Of a DNA stretch of 64,000 bases, positions 26,701 to 35,208 are shown in pieces. The position numbers and the translations under genes are program-made. Source of the stretch: Nocardia sp. NBC_01730 (lineage in GTDB: Bacteria > Actinomycetota > Actinomycetes > Mycobacteriales > Mycobacteriaceae); the NCBI RefSeq assembly GCF_035920445.1, contig NZ_CP109162.1, positions 1,178,001-1,242,000 of the forward strand, given 5' to 3'. How positions within the stretch are numbered: position 1 is the first letter of the stretch; each line of letters begins with the position of its first letter. Under the pieces are notes generated by a model that saw only the letters and a list, made by a program, of their open reading frames with translations, searched no databases and was not told where the DNA came from.

Positions 26701-29700
26701 TGGGCGGGGCGGCTGTGGTGCGGCCGAACGGGTAGCCCGGCAGGCTGATCCGGGCCGGGGTGGTGTCGTAGCAGCCTGCCCAGTCGATCCGCTGACCGGC
26801 GCACCAGGCGTGCGCGATGCGGTGCGCGGGGCCGGTGGCTGAGGCTGCCGCACCCGGAGTGTTGCTGCTGGTCACAACGTCGGTGCCGGTGTAGGTGCCG
26901 ACGAGCACGCCGTTCAGCAGGGTGGCCAGCCGGGCGACGGAGGGGGCGACGGCTGCGAGCCTGCACGGGTAATGGTGGCGTCCGGTTTGCAGCGTGTACG
27001 CCAGCTCGGCGGGGTCGATGTCGTCGGTGAGTGCTGCCGCCAACTGTTCCAGGGCCGCGCGCAGGTCGGTGTCGTCGCGAGCGGAGACCGGAAACACGAA
27101 TTCCCCTGTACCACCATGGGTTTTGCGGGGTGGTGGGGCTTCGACGATGACGTGGACGTTGGTGCCGGACATGCCGAACGCGGACACGCCCGCGATGAGT
27201 GGGGCGGCGGGCGGCCACGGGGTGAGTGTGCGCGGCACGCGCAGGGGAAGGCTGTCCCAGTCGAGGTTGGTGTTGAGCGGTTCGCAGTGCGGCTGAGCGG
27301 GAACGGTCCGGGTTTGCAGGGCGAGTACGGTCTTGATCAGCCCGGCCAGCCCGGCGGCCTCCTCGAGGTGGCCGATGTTGGCCTTGACCGACCCGATCAG
27401 CAGCGGCCGGCTCCGCCCGGCGAACACCGTGGCCAGAGCACCCAGTTCGATCGGGTCGCCGAGCTGGGTTCCGGTGCCGTGGGTTTCGAGGTAGCTGACC
27501 TGGTCGGGAGCCAGGCCGGCATCGGCGAGGGCCTTGCCGATCACCGCGGTCTGGGCCTGGCTGTTGGGCACGGTCAGCCCGGAGCTGGGGCCGTCGTGGT
27601 TGACCGCCGAGCCGCGCAGCACGGCGTGGATCGGGTAGCCGTCGGCCAGCGCGGCATCGAGGCGTTTGAGGATCACCGCGGCGACGCCTTCGCCACGGCC
27701 GAACCCGTCTGCGGCCGCGGAGAACACCTTGGATCGCCCGTCCGGCGCCAGCGCGCCGGTCTTGCACAGCTGGATGGTCTCGACTGGGTCGAGAAGCAGT
27801 TTAGCGGCGGCGACGATCGCCGTGTCGCATTCGCCGCGCCGGATCGAGCTGATCGCGGTGTGGACGGCGACCAGGCTCGAGGAGCAGGCGGTGGCCAGCA
27901 CCATGCTCGGCCCGTGGCAGCCCAGCAGATGCGACAGCCGGCCCGCGGCCATGCTCAGCGTGGAGCCGGTCGCCACGTGCGGGTCGGTGTCGAGGTCGGC
28001 CGGGTCCAGGCGGCGCAGGTGATCGTTGAGGAATTCGTCGGCACCGAGGAAGACGCCGGTGTCGCTGCCGCGCAGGGTCATCGGGTCGATCCCGGCGTGC
28101 TCGATCGCATGCCAGGTGGTTTCGAGCAGCATCCGATGCCGCGGGTCCATCCGGGCGGCTTCGCCCGGTGAGATCCCGAAGAACGCGGCGTCGAAGCTGT
28201 CGATGTCGGCGAGTGTGGCCGCGCAGCGGACGTTCATCTTGCCCGGCGCGGCCGGTGACGGGTCGTAGTAGGCCTCGATGTCCCAGCGGTCGGCAGGAAT
28301 CGGGGCGAGCACGTCGGTACTGGCGCACAGCTGCTCCCAGAATGCGGGGACGGTGTCGGCGCCGGGGAACCGCAATGCCATCCCGATGACCGCGACCCGG
28401 TCGCCGATGTCGCTGTCCATCAACGAATCCGGCTCAGGGCTGGTGACGGAGGCCGCCGGCAGGGTAGTGGTGGCCGGGGTTGGTGCGGGTCCGGCTGCTG
28501 CCAGCAGGCCGGTCAGGTGAGCGGCCAGGGCGGCGACGTCGGGGTGGTCGAAGACCACCGTCGCCGGCAGCGCGACACCGAAGTGTTGCTGCAATCTCGC
28601 GCGCAGGTCCAGCGCGCTCAATGAGTCGATCCCGAGGGCGGTGAAGCCGCGGTGCCGGTCCACCTCGGCCGGGGCGATCCCCAGAAGTTCGGCCACCAGG
28701 TCGGTAATCGTCTGTGCCACATCATGTTCCGGTGCGGGCTGTGTCGCTGCGGTTACCGGCGTCGGCTGGGCCGGCGGGGCTGCGATGTTGGTGAGCGCGG
28801 CTAGGACAGGGGTCGGGTAGGTGCGGGTGGCGGCGAAGCGGTCCCAGTCCACGGCCGCGATCGCCACATGCGGTCCGGCCCAGGGCAACGCGGTCAACGC
28901 GGCGGCCGCGGTGTCGGGGTCGAGCAGGTGTTCTCCTTCGGCCTGGATGCGTTCGCGGAGGCGGGCGGCGAGCCGGCCGGTCATCCCTTCACCTGCCCAG
29001 CTGCCCCAGCTCACCGCGAGGGCGGGCAGGCCCTGGTCGTGGCGGTGGCGAGCAAGATCGCACAGGGCGCCGTTGGCGGCGGCGTAGCTGGCTTGGCCCG
29101 GGTAGCCGATGGTCGCGGCCAGCGAGGAGAACAGCACGAAGAACTCCAGCGGCAGCTCGCGGGTCAGTTCGTGCAGCAGCCACGCCCCGCCGACCTTGCC
29201 CGCGAGCACCGCTTCGATCCGCTGCCGGTTCTGGTGTAGCAGGATCGCGTCGTCGAGGACTCCGGCGCAGTGCACGATCCCGCGCAACCCGGGCCCGATG
29301 CGGTCGATCAGGTCACCGAGCAGGCTCGCGTCACCGACGTCACCGCACACCACCTCGATCTCGGTGCCGGTGGCTGCCAGCGCTTTCCACGCCGCGCCGT
29401 CGGCGGATTGACCGCTGCGGGCGAGAAGCACGACCCGGGCGGGGCGGCGGCGGGCGATCAGCAACGCGACGTGCAGGCCGAGCGCGCCGGTGCCGCCGGT
29501 GATCAGGTAGGTGCCCTCTCCTCGGATCGGGACCGCGTCGACGAGCCCCCCGTCAGCCTCGATGCGGGTGGGGGTGGCCAGGCGGGCGCGATAGAGGTGA
29601 CCCGCGCGGACCGTCCGGGCTTCACCGGCGGCGGGCCGGTGCAGGCATGAGATCAGCGCGTTCACCTCGGCCGCGGTCGGTGCCGGGGGCGCGGTGACCG

Positions 29701-30382
29701 CGGCACAGGTGAGTTCGGGGTGTTCGGCGGTGATGGTGCGTGCCAGGGCGGCCAGGGCGGTCGCGCGCACGTCGCCGTCGGCGGTGAGCAGCCACAGCCC
29801 GGCCACCGGCAGGGTGCCGGTCAGCGCCACGATGCTGCGCGCGGTGTCGATGACCCTCAGCAGGGCGTCGGTGGGGTTGTCACCGGTGCAGGCGGTGTCG
29901 GCGAGGATGACCTGGACCCGGGTTCCGGGTGCTGAGACGCGGCCGAGCTCGCTGGCCAGCTCCCCGGCGGCGGGCAAGCGCCCGGCGCCGGTGCGCAGCT
30001 GCGCGCACCCGCGTCCCTGGGCGCGCAGACCGTCGACGAGCCGGGAGGCCAGGTCACCGGGAGGACCGATGACGACGAAGGTGCCTGCGCTGCCCGTCTC
30101 GTCGGTGTCAGGTGCTTCTTCCCAGGTCAGGTCGAGGAATTGTGGCGAGTTCACGGTGTCGGTCTCCGATGGCGAGGTGAGTGCGGCGGTGTCGGGGCTG
30201 GTGGGGGAGGCCGGGCGGTCGAGCCAGTGCCGGGTGCGTTGGAAGGGGTAGGCAGGCAGCGCGACCCGGCGGCCGGTGCGCGGGCGCAGGGCGGGCCAGT
30301 GCAGGTTGGCGCCGGCGGTGTAGAGGCGGGCCAGCGCACCGAACGCGGCGAAGGGTCGCGGGGGCTCATGCTCGACAGCCAT
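23711..30382 (-). CDS. NRPS-PKS megasynthase, 3' part: KR-ACP-KS-ACP-AMT-TR
   Basis: This frame continues the megasynthase after a one-base shift near 30360. Domains in order: ketoreductase (GGTGALG at about 29490, LDD in AGVLDD indicating B-type, QASYAAAN at 29080); ACP (LGIDSL at 28625); ketosynthase (TACSSS at 27890, HGTGT, NIGH); a post-KS linker without an acyltransferase; ACP (LGADSM at 26530); class III PLP aminotransferase (CNSGTEA, FDEVITGFR, YGKILGGG Lys at 25428) of the mycosubtilin/iturin AMT type; thioester reductase (GATGFLG at 24800, YAETK at 24320). The last module should extend by malonyl, convert the beta-ketone to an amine and release an aldehyde or alcohol. The first ATG of the isolated frame, at 30382, is probably not a real start. 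Confidence 0.85.
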   Translation of the reverse strand: MAVEHEPPRPFAAFGALARLYTAGANLHWPALRPRTGRRVALPAYPFQRTRHWLDRPASPTSPDTAALTSPSETDTVNSPQFLDLTWEEAPDTDETGSAGTFVVIGPPGDLASRLVDGLRAQGRGCAQLRTGAGRLPAAGELASELGRVSAPGTRVQVILADTACTGDNPTDALLRVIDTARSIVALTGTLPVAGLWLLTADGDVRATALAALARTITAEHPELTCAAVTAPPAPTAAEVNALISCLHRPAAGEARTVRAGHLYRARLATPTRIEADGGLVDAVPIRGEGTYLITGGTGALGLHVALLIARRRPARVVLLARSGQSADGAAWKALAATGTEIEVVCGDVGDASLLGDLIDRIGPGLRGIVHCAGVLDDAILLHQNRQRIEAVLAGKVGGAWLLHELTRELPLEFFVLFSSLAATIGYPGQASYAAANGALCDLARHRHDQGLPALAVSWGSWAGEGMTGRLAARLRERIQAEGEHLLDPDTAAAALTALPWAGPHVAIAAVDWDRFAATRTYPTPVLAALTNIAAPPAQPTPVTAATQPAPEHDVAQTITDLVAELLGIAPAEVDRHRGFTALGIDSLSALDLRARLQQHFGVALPATVVFDHPDVAALAAHLTGLLAAAGPAPTPATTTLPAASVTSPEPDSLMDSDIGDRVAVIGMALRFPGADTVPAFWEQLCASTDVLAPIPADRWDIEAYYDPSPAAPGKMNVRCAATLADIDSFDAAFFGISPGEAARMDPRHRMLLETTWHAIEHAGIDPMTLRGSDTGVFLGADEFLNDHLRRLDPADLDTDPHVATGSTLSMAAGRLSHLLGCHGPSMVLATACSSSLVAVHTAISSIRRGECDTAIVAAAKLLLDPVETIQLCKTGALAPDGRSKVFSAAADGFGRGEGVAAVILKRLDAALADGYPIHAVLRGSAVNHDGPSSGLTVPNSQAQTAVIGKALADAGLAPDQVSYLETHGTGTQLGDPIELGALATVFAGRSRPLLIGSVKANIGHLEEAAGLAGLIKTVLALQTRTVPAQPHCEPLNTNLDWDSLPLRVPRTLTPWPPAAPLIAGVSAFGMSGTNVHVIVEAPPPRKTHGGTGEFVFPVSARDDTDLRAALEQLAAALTDDIDPAELAYTLQTGRHHYPCRLAAVAPSVARLATLLNGVLVGTYTGTDVVTSSNTPGAAASATGPAHRIAHAWCAGQRIDWAGCYDTTPARISLPGYPFGRTTAAPPTSKPRPGHAPARQRPQSQVGGDGDVARQIHARVADLLGYAPEDLDPAGDLASLGADSMTYTRIGHYLLDQHGVTVSFDELFDHAVTVDALITLVAAKRPREHSTPTPPHHPGTPAAPPPAAGSSQEHSFRQGPASLDAPTGAAPERLSSAQQRFVAGFVADYAARTATSKRAAAQSMSVLANCRAGSFVPALKEMTYPIVAARSEGARFVDLDGNEYLDISMGYGVHLFGYNPPVLTEALRDQLDRGIHIGPQADSGGRVAAQLCRLTGTERAVFCNSGTEAVNAALRFARAATGRTRFVMFAGSYHGWSDTTLALPAGTGKSLPMSRGIGDGAMGDVVVLDYGSEESLQVIVELAPTLAAVLVEPVQSRRPDLAPAQYLHQLRALTSGSGTALIFDEVITGFRVGPRGAQGWSGVDADLVTYGKILGGGLPIGAVAGSAAFLDTVDGGAFTYGDTSAPTTPTTFFGGTFNKNPMTMAAAAAVLHLLERESPHIQHHLERKVTWLADEFNRYCRREGFGMKIVAFSSLFRFIPEHDYRLHRSPLAHELFFALMAHHGIYILETRVCFLSTAHTDDDLTHILDVAKQCLTILRDNGFFPAPARTTTAPATSAGLPSVSGPATHAAARRVLVTGATGFLGTQLVRQLLDTTSTDINCLVRGRDDEQARRRLHDALTRAGVTAGADHRVTAVAADLTRPSLGLDPRRWDQLSEQIDDIYHCAAFVHSLHPYDRLAPTNVTGTGELIALAAAGQPAQLHHISTDAVFDAYGYHRYRSIAEDLPLAHRDSLYGGGYAETKWDAEALVTEARSRGHAAAIYRPGALLGATDGDAGQVGDFLLRFLRGIITLGMCPDIEATIDLVPVDYAAALIVAASGAEPASRTFHLTHPNPSTYTELIELVRTHGYPVRTAPLHKWDAIVAGLRHEHNNALYPLVPLLTSNDPYLRTARLEVDNSHAVAAAHQIHCPPLHELIPLYLSRLVHQRLLPAPNPRTHEMTVTR

Positions 30383-33300
30383 CGGTGGCCCCCACTGGGC
30401 AGGACTCGGCGGCCCAGGGCGGTGAGCACGGGGGTGGCGCCGATTTCGAGGAACGTGGCAGCCCCGCGCCGGTCCGCCGTGGTGATCGCGTCGGCGAACC
30501 GGACCGGGGTGCTCAGTTGCTCGACCCAGTAGTCCGGCCTGAAATCGGATGGTCGGGCCATGGCGCCAGTGCTCGCGGCGATCAGGTCGATGCGGGGGGC
30601 GTGGTAGGTCAGCGATTCGGCGACGCGCCGCAGCCCGGCCGCGGCGGGTGCCATCAGCGGGGAGTGCAGTGCGCGCGAGACCGCCAGCGTCCTCGTCGCG
30701 ATGCCGCGGCGGCCGCATTCGGCGATGAGCTGGTCGATCGCGGGCGGTGCCCCGGAGACGACGACAGCATCGGGTGCGTTGATTGCGGCCACCGCCACGG
30801 TGCCCGCCCACGGTGCCACCAGCGCTTCGACGGTGGCCTCATCGGCAGCTACCTGCACCATCTTTCCTGGCGGGGTGAGGGTTTCGACCAGGTCGGCGCG
30901 GGCGGTCACCAGGCGCAGCGCGTCTGGCACGGACAAGACACCCGCCAGGGTCGCGGCGAGGTATTCCCCGAGGCTGTGCCCGATCAGCAGGTCCGGGTGC
31001 ACACCCCAGGAACGCCACAGCGCGGCCGTGGCGTAGCCGACGGCGAAGATCGCCGGATGCGCCGAGGTCGGGTCCGACAGCTCCGAGGCGGGGCCGGGCC
31101 CGTAGAGCAGTTCGGTGAGCGATCCCCCGCCCTGGGACTCGACGATGTTCGCGCACTCGCCGAAGGCCCCCCGGAACACCGGTTCGCTGTCGTAGAGGGC
31201 GCGGCCCATCTGCGGGTACTGCGAGCCGTATCCGGTGCACAGCCACACCGTCGGCCCTGCCACCGCATCCGCGGCCTCGCTGGTGCCGGGCCCGGCGAGC
31301 AGCCGGTCCAGCTGGGCGCGGGCCGCCGCGGCGTCGGTGGCGGTGATCGCGGCGCGGAACCGGTGGTGGCGGCGAGTGGTGGCGGTGTAGTAGATGTCGG
31401 TGAACCGGTCGGGTGCCTCGTCGAGCAGGCGGCGGTAGCCCGAGAGCAGTTCGCGCAACGCGGTGGGGCTGTGGGCCGAGATCGGCAGCAGCTGCACGGG
31501 CCGCTCGGGCACCGGCGGCCCGGGTTGGGGTGTGTTGGGGGCCTGTTCGAGGACCAGGTGGCAGTTGGTGCCGCCCATGCCGAACGAACTCACTCCGGCC
31601 CGCCGGGGACGGTGCTCGTCGCCGAGCCAGTCACAGAGTGCGGTGTTGACGTAGAACGGGCTGGCAGGCAGGTCCGCTGCCGGGTTGGGGGTGCGAAAGC
31701 CTAAGCTCGGCGGGATCTGCCGGTGGTGCAGGCTCAGCGCGGTCTTGATCAGCCCGATCACCCCGGCGGCTTCGTCGAGGTGACCGATGTTGGATTTCAC
31801 CGACCCGATCGCGCACCATCGACCGGCACGGTCGGTGCTGGACCGGAAGGCGCGAGTCAGCGCGGCGATTTCGATCGGGTCACCTAATCGTGTTGCGGTG
31901 CCGTGTGTTTCGACGTAGGAGACGTCGTCGGCGGTGATGCCGGCGACGCGGTGAGCACCGGTGATGGCCTCGGCTTGGGCGTCGAGGCTGGGGCCGGTGT
32001 AGGCCGGTTTGTCGGCCCCGTCGTTGGTGACCGCGGACCCGGACACGACCGCATAGATCCGGTCACCGTCGGCCAGCGCCCTGGTCAGGGTCTTGAGCAC
32101 GACCACGCCCAGCCCGTTGCCGAACACGGTGCCGTCGGCGTCGGCGTCGAACGGGCGGCAGTGGCCGTCGCTCGAGACCATCAGCCCGTCACGCCATCGG
32201 TATCCGGTGGCTTGGGGGGTGATGATGGAGACCCCGCCGGCCAGGGCGGTGTCGCATTCACCGGCCAGCAGCGCTTGCCGGGCCAGGTGCACCGCGACCA
32301 GCGAGGTCGCGCAGGTGGCCTGGACGTTGATGCTGGGACCACGCAACCCGAGCAGATGCGAGGTCCGCATCGGCAGGTGGTCTCCGGCGTTGCCCTGCTC
32401 GATGCGCAGGTCGACGGCCCGGTCGAAGTTGCGGTGGCTCAGGAACACCGGTGGCCCGACCGCCGGGAGGACGTTGTTGACCAGGTAGGTGCTCATCGCC
32501 GACCCGGCGAACACCGCGACCCGGTCGGTGGCCAGCCCGGCGTCCTCGACCGCGTCGACGGCTGTTTCGAGGAACAGCCGGTGCTGGGGGTCCGTCACGG
32601 CGGCCTCGGCTGGGCTGATGCCGAAGAACTCCGCGTCGAAGTCCTCGATGCCCGTGAGCTGTGCGGCGACCGCGACGAAGTGCGGGTCTCGGGTCTGCTC
32701 CGCGGGCAGGGCAGCCAGTTCGGCACTGGTCAGCGGCGCGATCGATTCGACACCACCACACAGGTTCAACCAGAACTGGTGGATCGAATCGGCGCCGGGC
32801 ACCCGGCAGGCCATCCCGACAATGGCGACCGTGTCGTCCCCGGCCGTCGGTGTTCGCGTCGCCGGCGTCGCCGGGCGGGTGTGTTCGCCGCCGGACAGGT
32901 ACCGGGACACGGCGTGGATGGTCGGTTTCCGGAACAGCAGGTTGGCAGGCAGCGTCTGACCGCAGGCTGCTTCGATGCGCTGGTGCGCGTGCACGAGCAT
33001 CAGCGAATCGGCACCAAGGTCGGTGAACGAGGCGTCCGGGTCGACGTCGGTGACCTCGAGCAGTTCACGCCAGATCCGGGTCACCACGTCCGCCGCCTCG
33101 GTGAGCGGGCGCGTGCCGGGCCGGTCCTCGGCCGCGGTGGACAGCGCCGGGAGGGCTTTGCGGTCGAGTTTGCCGCTGGGCGTCAGCGGCAGTCCGGCCA
33201 CGACGTGCACCACAGCCGGGACCAGGTGGTCGGGCAAGGTGGCGGCGGCATGCTGGCGCAGGCGCTGCCCGAGATCGGCAGTCCCGGCACCGGCGACGGG

Positions 33301-34776
33301 CACGACGTAGGCGAGCAGACGGGCGTTGCCGTGAGCTCCTTCGGCGGCGACGACGGCGCATTCGGCCACCGCGGCGTGCTCGGCTAGGGCGGCTTCGATC
33401 TCGCCGGGCTCGATGCGGAACCCGCGGATCTTTAGCTGAGTGTCGGCGCGGCCGACACATTCGATGACCCCGTCGCCGCTGTCGCGGCCCAGATCCCCCA
33501 TCCGGTAGAGCCGCGAACCTGCCGGACTGAACGGGTTGGCGACGAACCGCTGCGCGGTCAAACCCGGGCGGCCGTGGTAGCCCTCGGCCAGACTGTCGCC
33601 CTCACAGTAGATTTCACCGACCTGACCCGCGTCGACCGGAGCAAGCGCGCTGTCGAGGATGTGCAGGGCCATGTTGTCGACGCTGGCCCGGCCCACCGGC
33701 GCCACAGCAGGCCAGATGGACGGGTCGCCGGCCAGTTCGTGGGTTGCGACGTCGATGCACTCGGTGGACCCGTAGTGGTTGTGGATCACAGTCCCGCTGC
33801 GGCGCGCGAACTCCCGGATCGCCGGGGTGATCCGCAGTATCTCCCCGCCGACGATCAGTTCCACCAGATCGGTCGGTGCCTGCCCGGTCGTGGCGGCCTG
33901 GGCGATCTGCTGCAAGGCGACAAACGGCATGTACCACTTCTGGATCCGCCGGGCCCGGGCGAACTCGAGCAGCGCCATCGGGTTGGATCGGGTGTCCTCG
34001 TCGACCACCACCAGCGTCGCGCCGGTGGCCAGGCCGGCGAAGATCTCGTGGAAGGCCACGTCGAAGCTGATAGGCGAGTACAGCAGCACCCGGGTTCCGG
34101 GTTCGGACAGCCAGCTCCGGCGATGCCAGGCGAGCAGATTCGCAATCGCGGTATGGCTGACCGTGGTCCCCTTGGGCCGACCGGTGGAACCGGAGGTGTA
34201 GATCATGTACACCGGCGCCTGCACACTCACGTTCCTGTTCACCACGTCTGCCGTCGGACAAAGTTCGATCGGGGCGCCGTCGGAGGTGATAGGCAGCGAC
34301 CGGGCCTGCCGCAGTACCGGTTCCAGGTCGCTGCCGCTGGTGGCAGCGGTCGTGACCACGATCCCGGCACCGGAATCGGCCAGCATGAACGCCACCCGAT
34401 CCGCAGGGTAGGCCGGGTCCAAGGGGACCACGACACTCCCTGCTTTCACTACCGCGATCACCGCCACGATCTGTGCGATCGACCGCCCGACGCACACCCC
34501 GATCATGTCCCCGACCTCGGCACCGGCAGCAACGAGATGCTGGGCGAGCCGATCTGCGCGTTCGTCGAGCTCCCGGTAGGTGATCCCCGTCTGGCCGTCT
34601 TCCACCGCGAGCAAGTCGCCGTGATCACCGACCGCTGACGCCAGCAGCTCGGCAACCGGGCGACGGTCGTAGGCGACCGGCGGCCGGGATTGCTGTGGCC
34701 CTGCCGCGGCGAAGGGCGAGGCCTGCGTGTGCGCCGCGCCGCGTACCGCCGACACCCGTTCTGTAGGGATGGTCAT
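30151..34776 (-). CDS. NRPS-PKS megasynthase, 5' part: A-PCP-KS-AT
   Basis: The ATG at 34776 has AGGAAGG 7 bases upstream. Domains: adenylation (about 33150-34660; YTSGSTGRPKGT, YGSTE, KIRGFRIEPGEIEAAL); carrier protein (LGADSL at 33010); ketosynthase (TCATS at 32313, HGTAT, NIGH); acyltransferase (GHSLGEY at 30971, with ALHS in place of the methylmalonyl YASH, favouring malonyl-CoA). After LSSMS near 30370 the frame turns non-homologous, while the other frame carries on with the normal AT-KR linker (FAAFGALARLYTAGANLHW). Adding one G to the G5 run at 30360-30364 joins both halves into one protein of about 3,690 residues. A hand-read specificity code (D-V-H-Y-I-G-H-D-V-K) resembles proline codes only loosely. 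Confidence 0.85.
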   Translation of the reverse strand: MTIPTERVSAVRGAAHTQASPFAAAGPQQSRPPVAYDRRPVAELLASAVGDHGDLLAVEDGQTGITYRELDERADRLAQHLVAAGAEVGDMIGVCVGRSIAQIVAVIAVVKAGSVVVPLDPAYPADRVAFMLADSGAGIVVTTAATSGSDLEPVLRQARSLPITSDGAPIELCPTADVVNRNVSVQAPVYMIYTSGSTGRPKGTTVSHTAIANLLAWHRRSWLSEPGTRVLLYSPISFDVAFHEIFAGLATGATLVVVDEDTRSNPMALLEFARARRIQKWYMPFVALQQIAQAATTGQAPTDLVELIVGGEILRITPAIREFARRSGTVIHNHYGSTECIDVATHELAGDPSIWPAVAPVGRASVDNMALHILDSALAPVDAGQVGEIYCEGDSLAEGYHGRPGLTAQRFVANPFSPAGSRLYRMGDLGRDSGDGVIECVGRADTQLKIRGFRIEPGEIEAALAEHAAVAECAVVAAEGAHGNARLLAYVVPVAGAGTADLGQRLRQHAAATLPDHLVPAVVHVVAGLPLTPSGKLDRKALPALSTAAEDRPGTRPLTEAADVVTRIWRELLEVTDVDPDASFTDLGADSLMLVHAHQRIEAACGQTLPANLLFRKPTIHAVSRYLSGGEHTRPATPATRTPTAGDDTVAIVGMACRVPGADSIHQFWLNLCGGVESIAPLTSAELAALPAEQTRDPHFVAVAAQLTGIEDFDAEFFGISPAEAAVTDPQHRLFLETAVDAVEDAGLATDRVAVFAGSAMSTYLVNNVLPAVGPPVFLSHRNFDRAVDLRIEQGNAGDHLPMRTSHLLGLRGPSINVQATCATSLVAVHLARQALLAGECDTALAGGVSIITPQATGYRWRDGLMVSSDGHCRPFDADADGTVFGNGLGVVVLKTLTRALADGDRIYAVVSGSAVTNDGADKPAYTGPSLDAQAEAITGAHRVAGITADDVSYVETHGTATRLGDPIEIAALTRAFRSSTDRAGRWCAIGSVKSNIGHLDEAAGVIGLIKTALSLHHRQIPPSLGFRTPNPAADLPASPFYVNTALCDWLGDEHRPRRAGVSSFGMGGTNCHLVLEQAPNTPQPGPPVPERPVQLLPISAHSPTALRELLSGYRRLLDEAPDRFTDIYYTATTRRHHRFRAAITATDAAAARAQLDRLLAGPGTSEAADAVAGPTVWLCTGYGSQYPQMGRALYDSEPVFRGAFGECANIVESQGGGSLTELLYGPGPASELSDPTSAHPAIFAVGYATAALWRSWGVHPDLLIGHSLGEYLAATLAGVLSVPDALRLVTARADLVETLTPPGKMVQVAADEATVEALVAPWAGTVAVAAINAPDAVVVSGAPPAIDQLIAECGRRGIATRTLAVSRALHSPLMAPAAAGLRRVAESLTYHAPRIDLIAASTGAMARPSDFRPDYWVEQLSTPVRFADAITTADRRGAATFLEIGATPVLTALGRRVLPSGGHRWLSSMSPRDPSPRSVRWPASTPPAPTCTGPPCARAPAAGSRCLPTPSNAPGTGSTARPPPPAPTPPHSPRHRRPTP

Positions 34777-35029
34777 CGAACGCCTTCCTGTCGAAAGCCG
34801 AGAACACAGCTCGCGCACCACAGCGCCCGAGTGGGGGCGCACAGGAGCAGAATCGGGGGACCTCGCGAAGAGCCCGCCCGGCCGATAGCCAGGACGCTCG
34901 ACCCCCATGCGTTTCGTCCGGCCAGGCGGATCGGCGCGACGGGTGGAGCGAGCCACATCATCCAGTTGAGCTGTGCAACTTCAGGTTTCGAGACTGACAG
35001 GCCACCGGGTCGGCCCACCACAGCAGTTC

Positions 35030-35042
35030 ACCCAGCAGATTC
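35030..35042 (-). promoter_or_regulatory. Putative operator half-site 1
   Basis: ACCCAGCAGATTC, the reverse complement of GAATCTGCTGGGT. It forms a dyad with the copy at 35064-35076. Confidence 0.6.
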
Positions 35043-35063
35043 ACAGTCACCGGAGCTGCTGGG

Positions 35064-35076
35064 GAATCTGCTGGGT
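35064..35076 (+). promoter_or_regulatory. Putative operator half-site 2
   Basis: GAATCTGCTGGGT, exact copy of the motif at 35120-35132 and inverted relative to 35030-35042. Confidence 0.6.
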
Positions 35077-35098
35077 CGGTCGGTCGAACCGCGCCGAT

Positions 35099-35132
35099 GC
35101 AGCGGATTCGGCGAAAACCGAATCTGCTGGGT
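35099..35132. promoter_or_regulatory. Putative operator dyad 2
   Basis: CAGCGGATTCGG, six bases, then CCGAATCTGCTGGGT: a 12-bp inverted repeat with one mismatch. The right arm contains the third exact copy of GAATCTGCTGGGT (35120-35132). It lies about 75 bp upstream of the regulator start. Confidence 0.6.
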
Positions 35133-35208
35133 GGACAAACCGGCACGATGGGCTAACAGTTGTGAGGCTCGAGCAGCCGTCTTGGCGACGGCGCGGGAGG
35201 TGGTGAAC

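Larger units (their letters stand above)
34777..35208. promoter_or_regulatory. Divergent promoter region of the biosynthetic locus
   Basis: This 432-bp region separates the megasynthase (reverse) from its likely regulator (forward). It holds three exact copies of a 13-bp motif plus a fourth imperfect half-site, forming two dyads, and no supported gene. Confidence 0.7.

Noticed and set aside
31903..33387. Long forward frames opposite the megasynthase
   Set aside because: They lie antisense to well-conserved KS, PCP and A domains; GC-rich third positions create such open frames.
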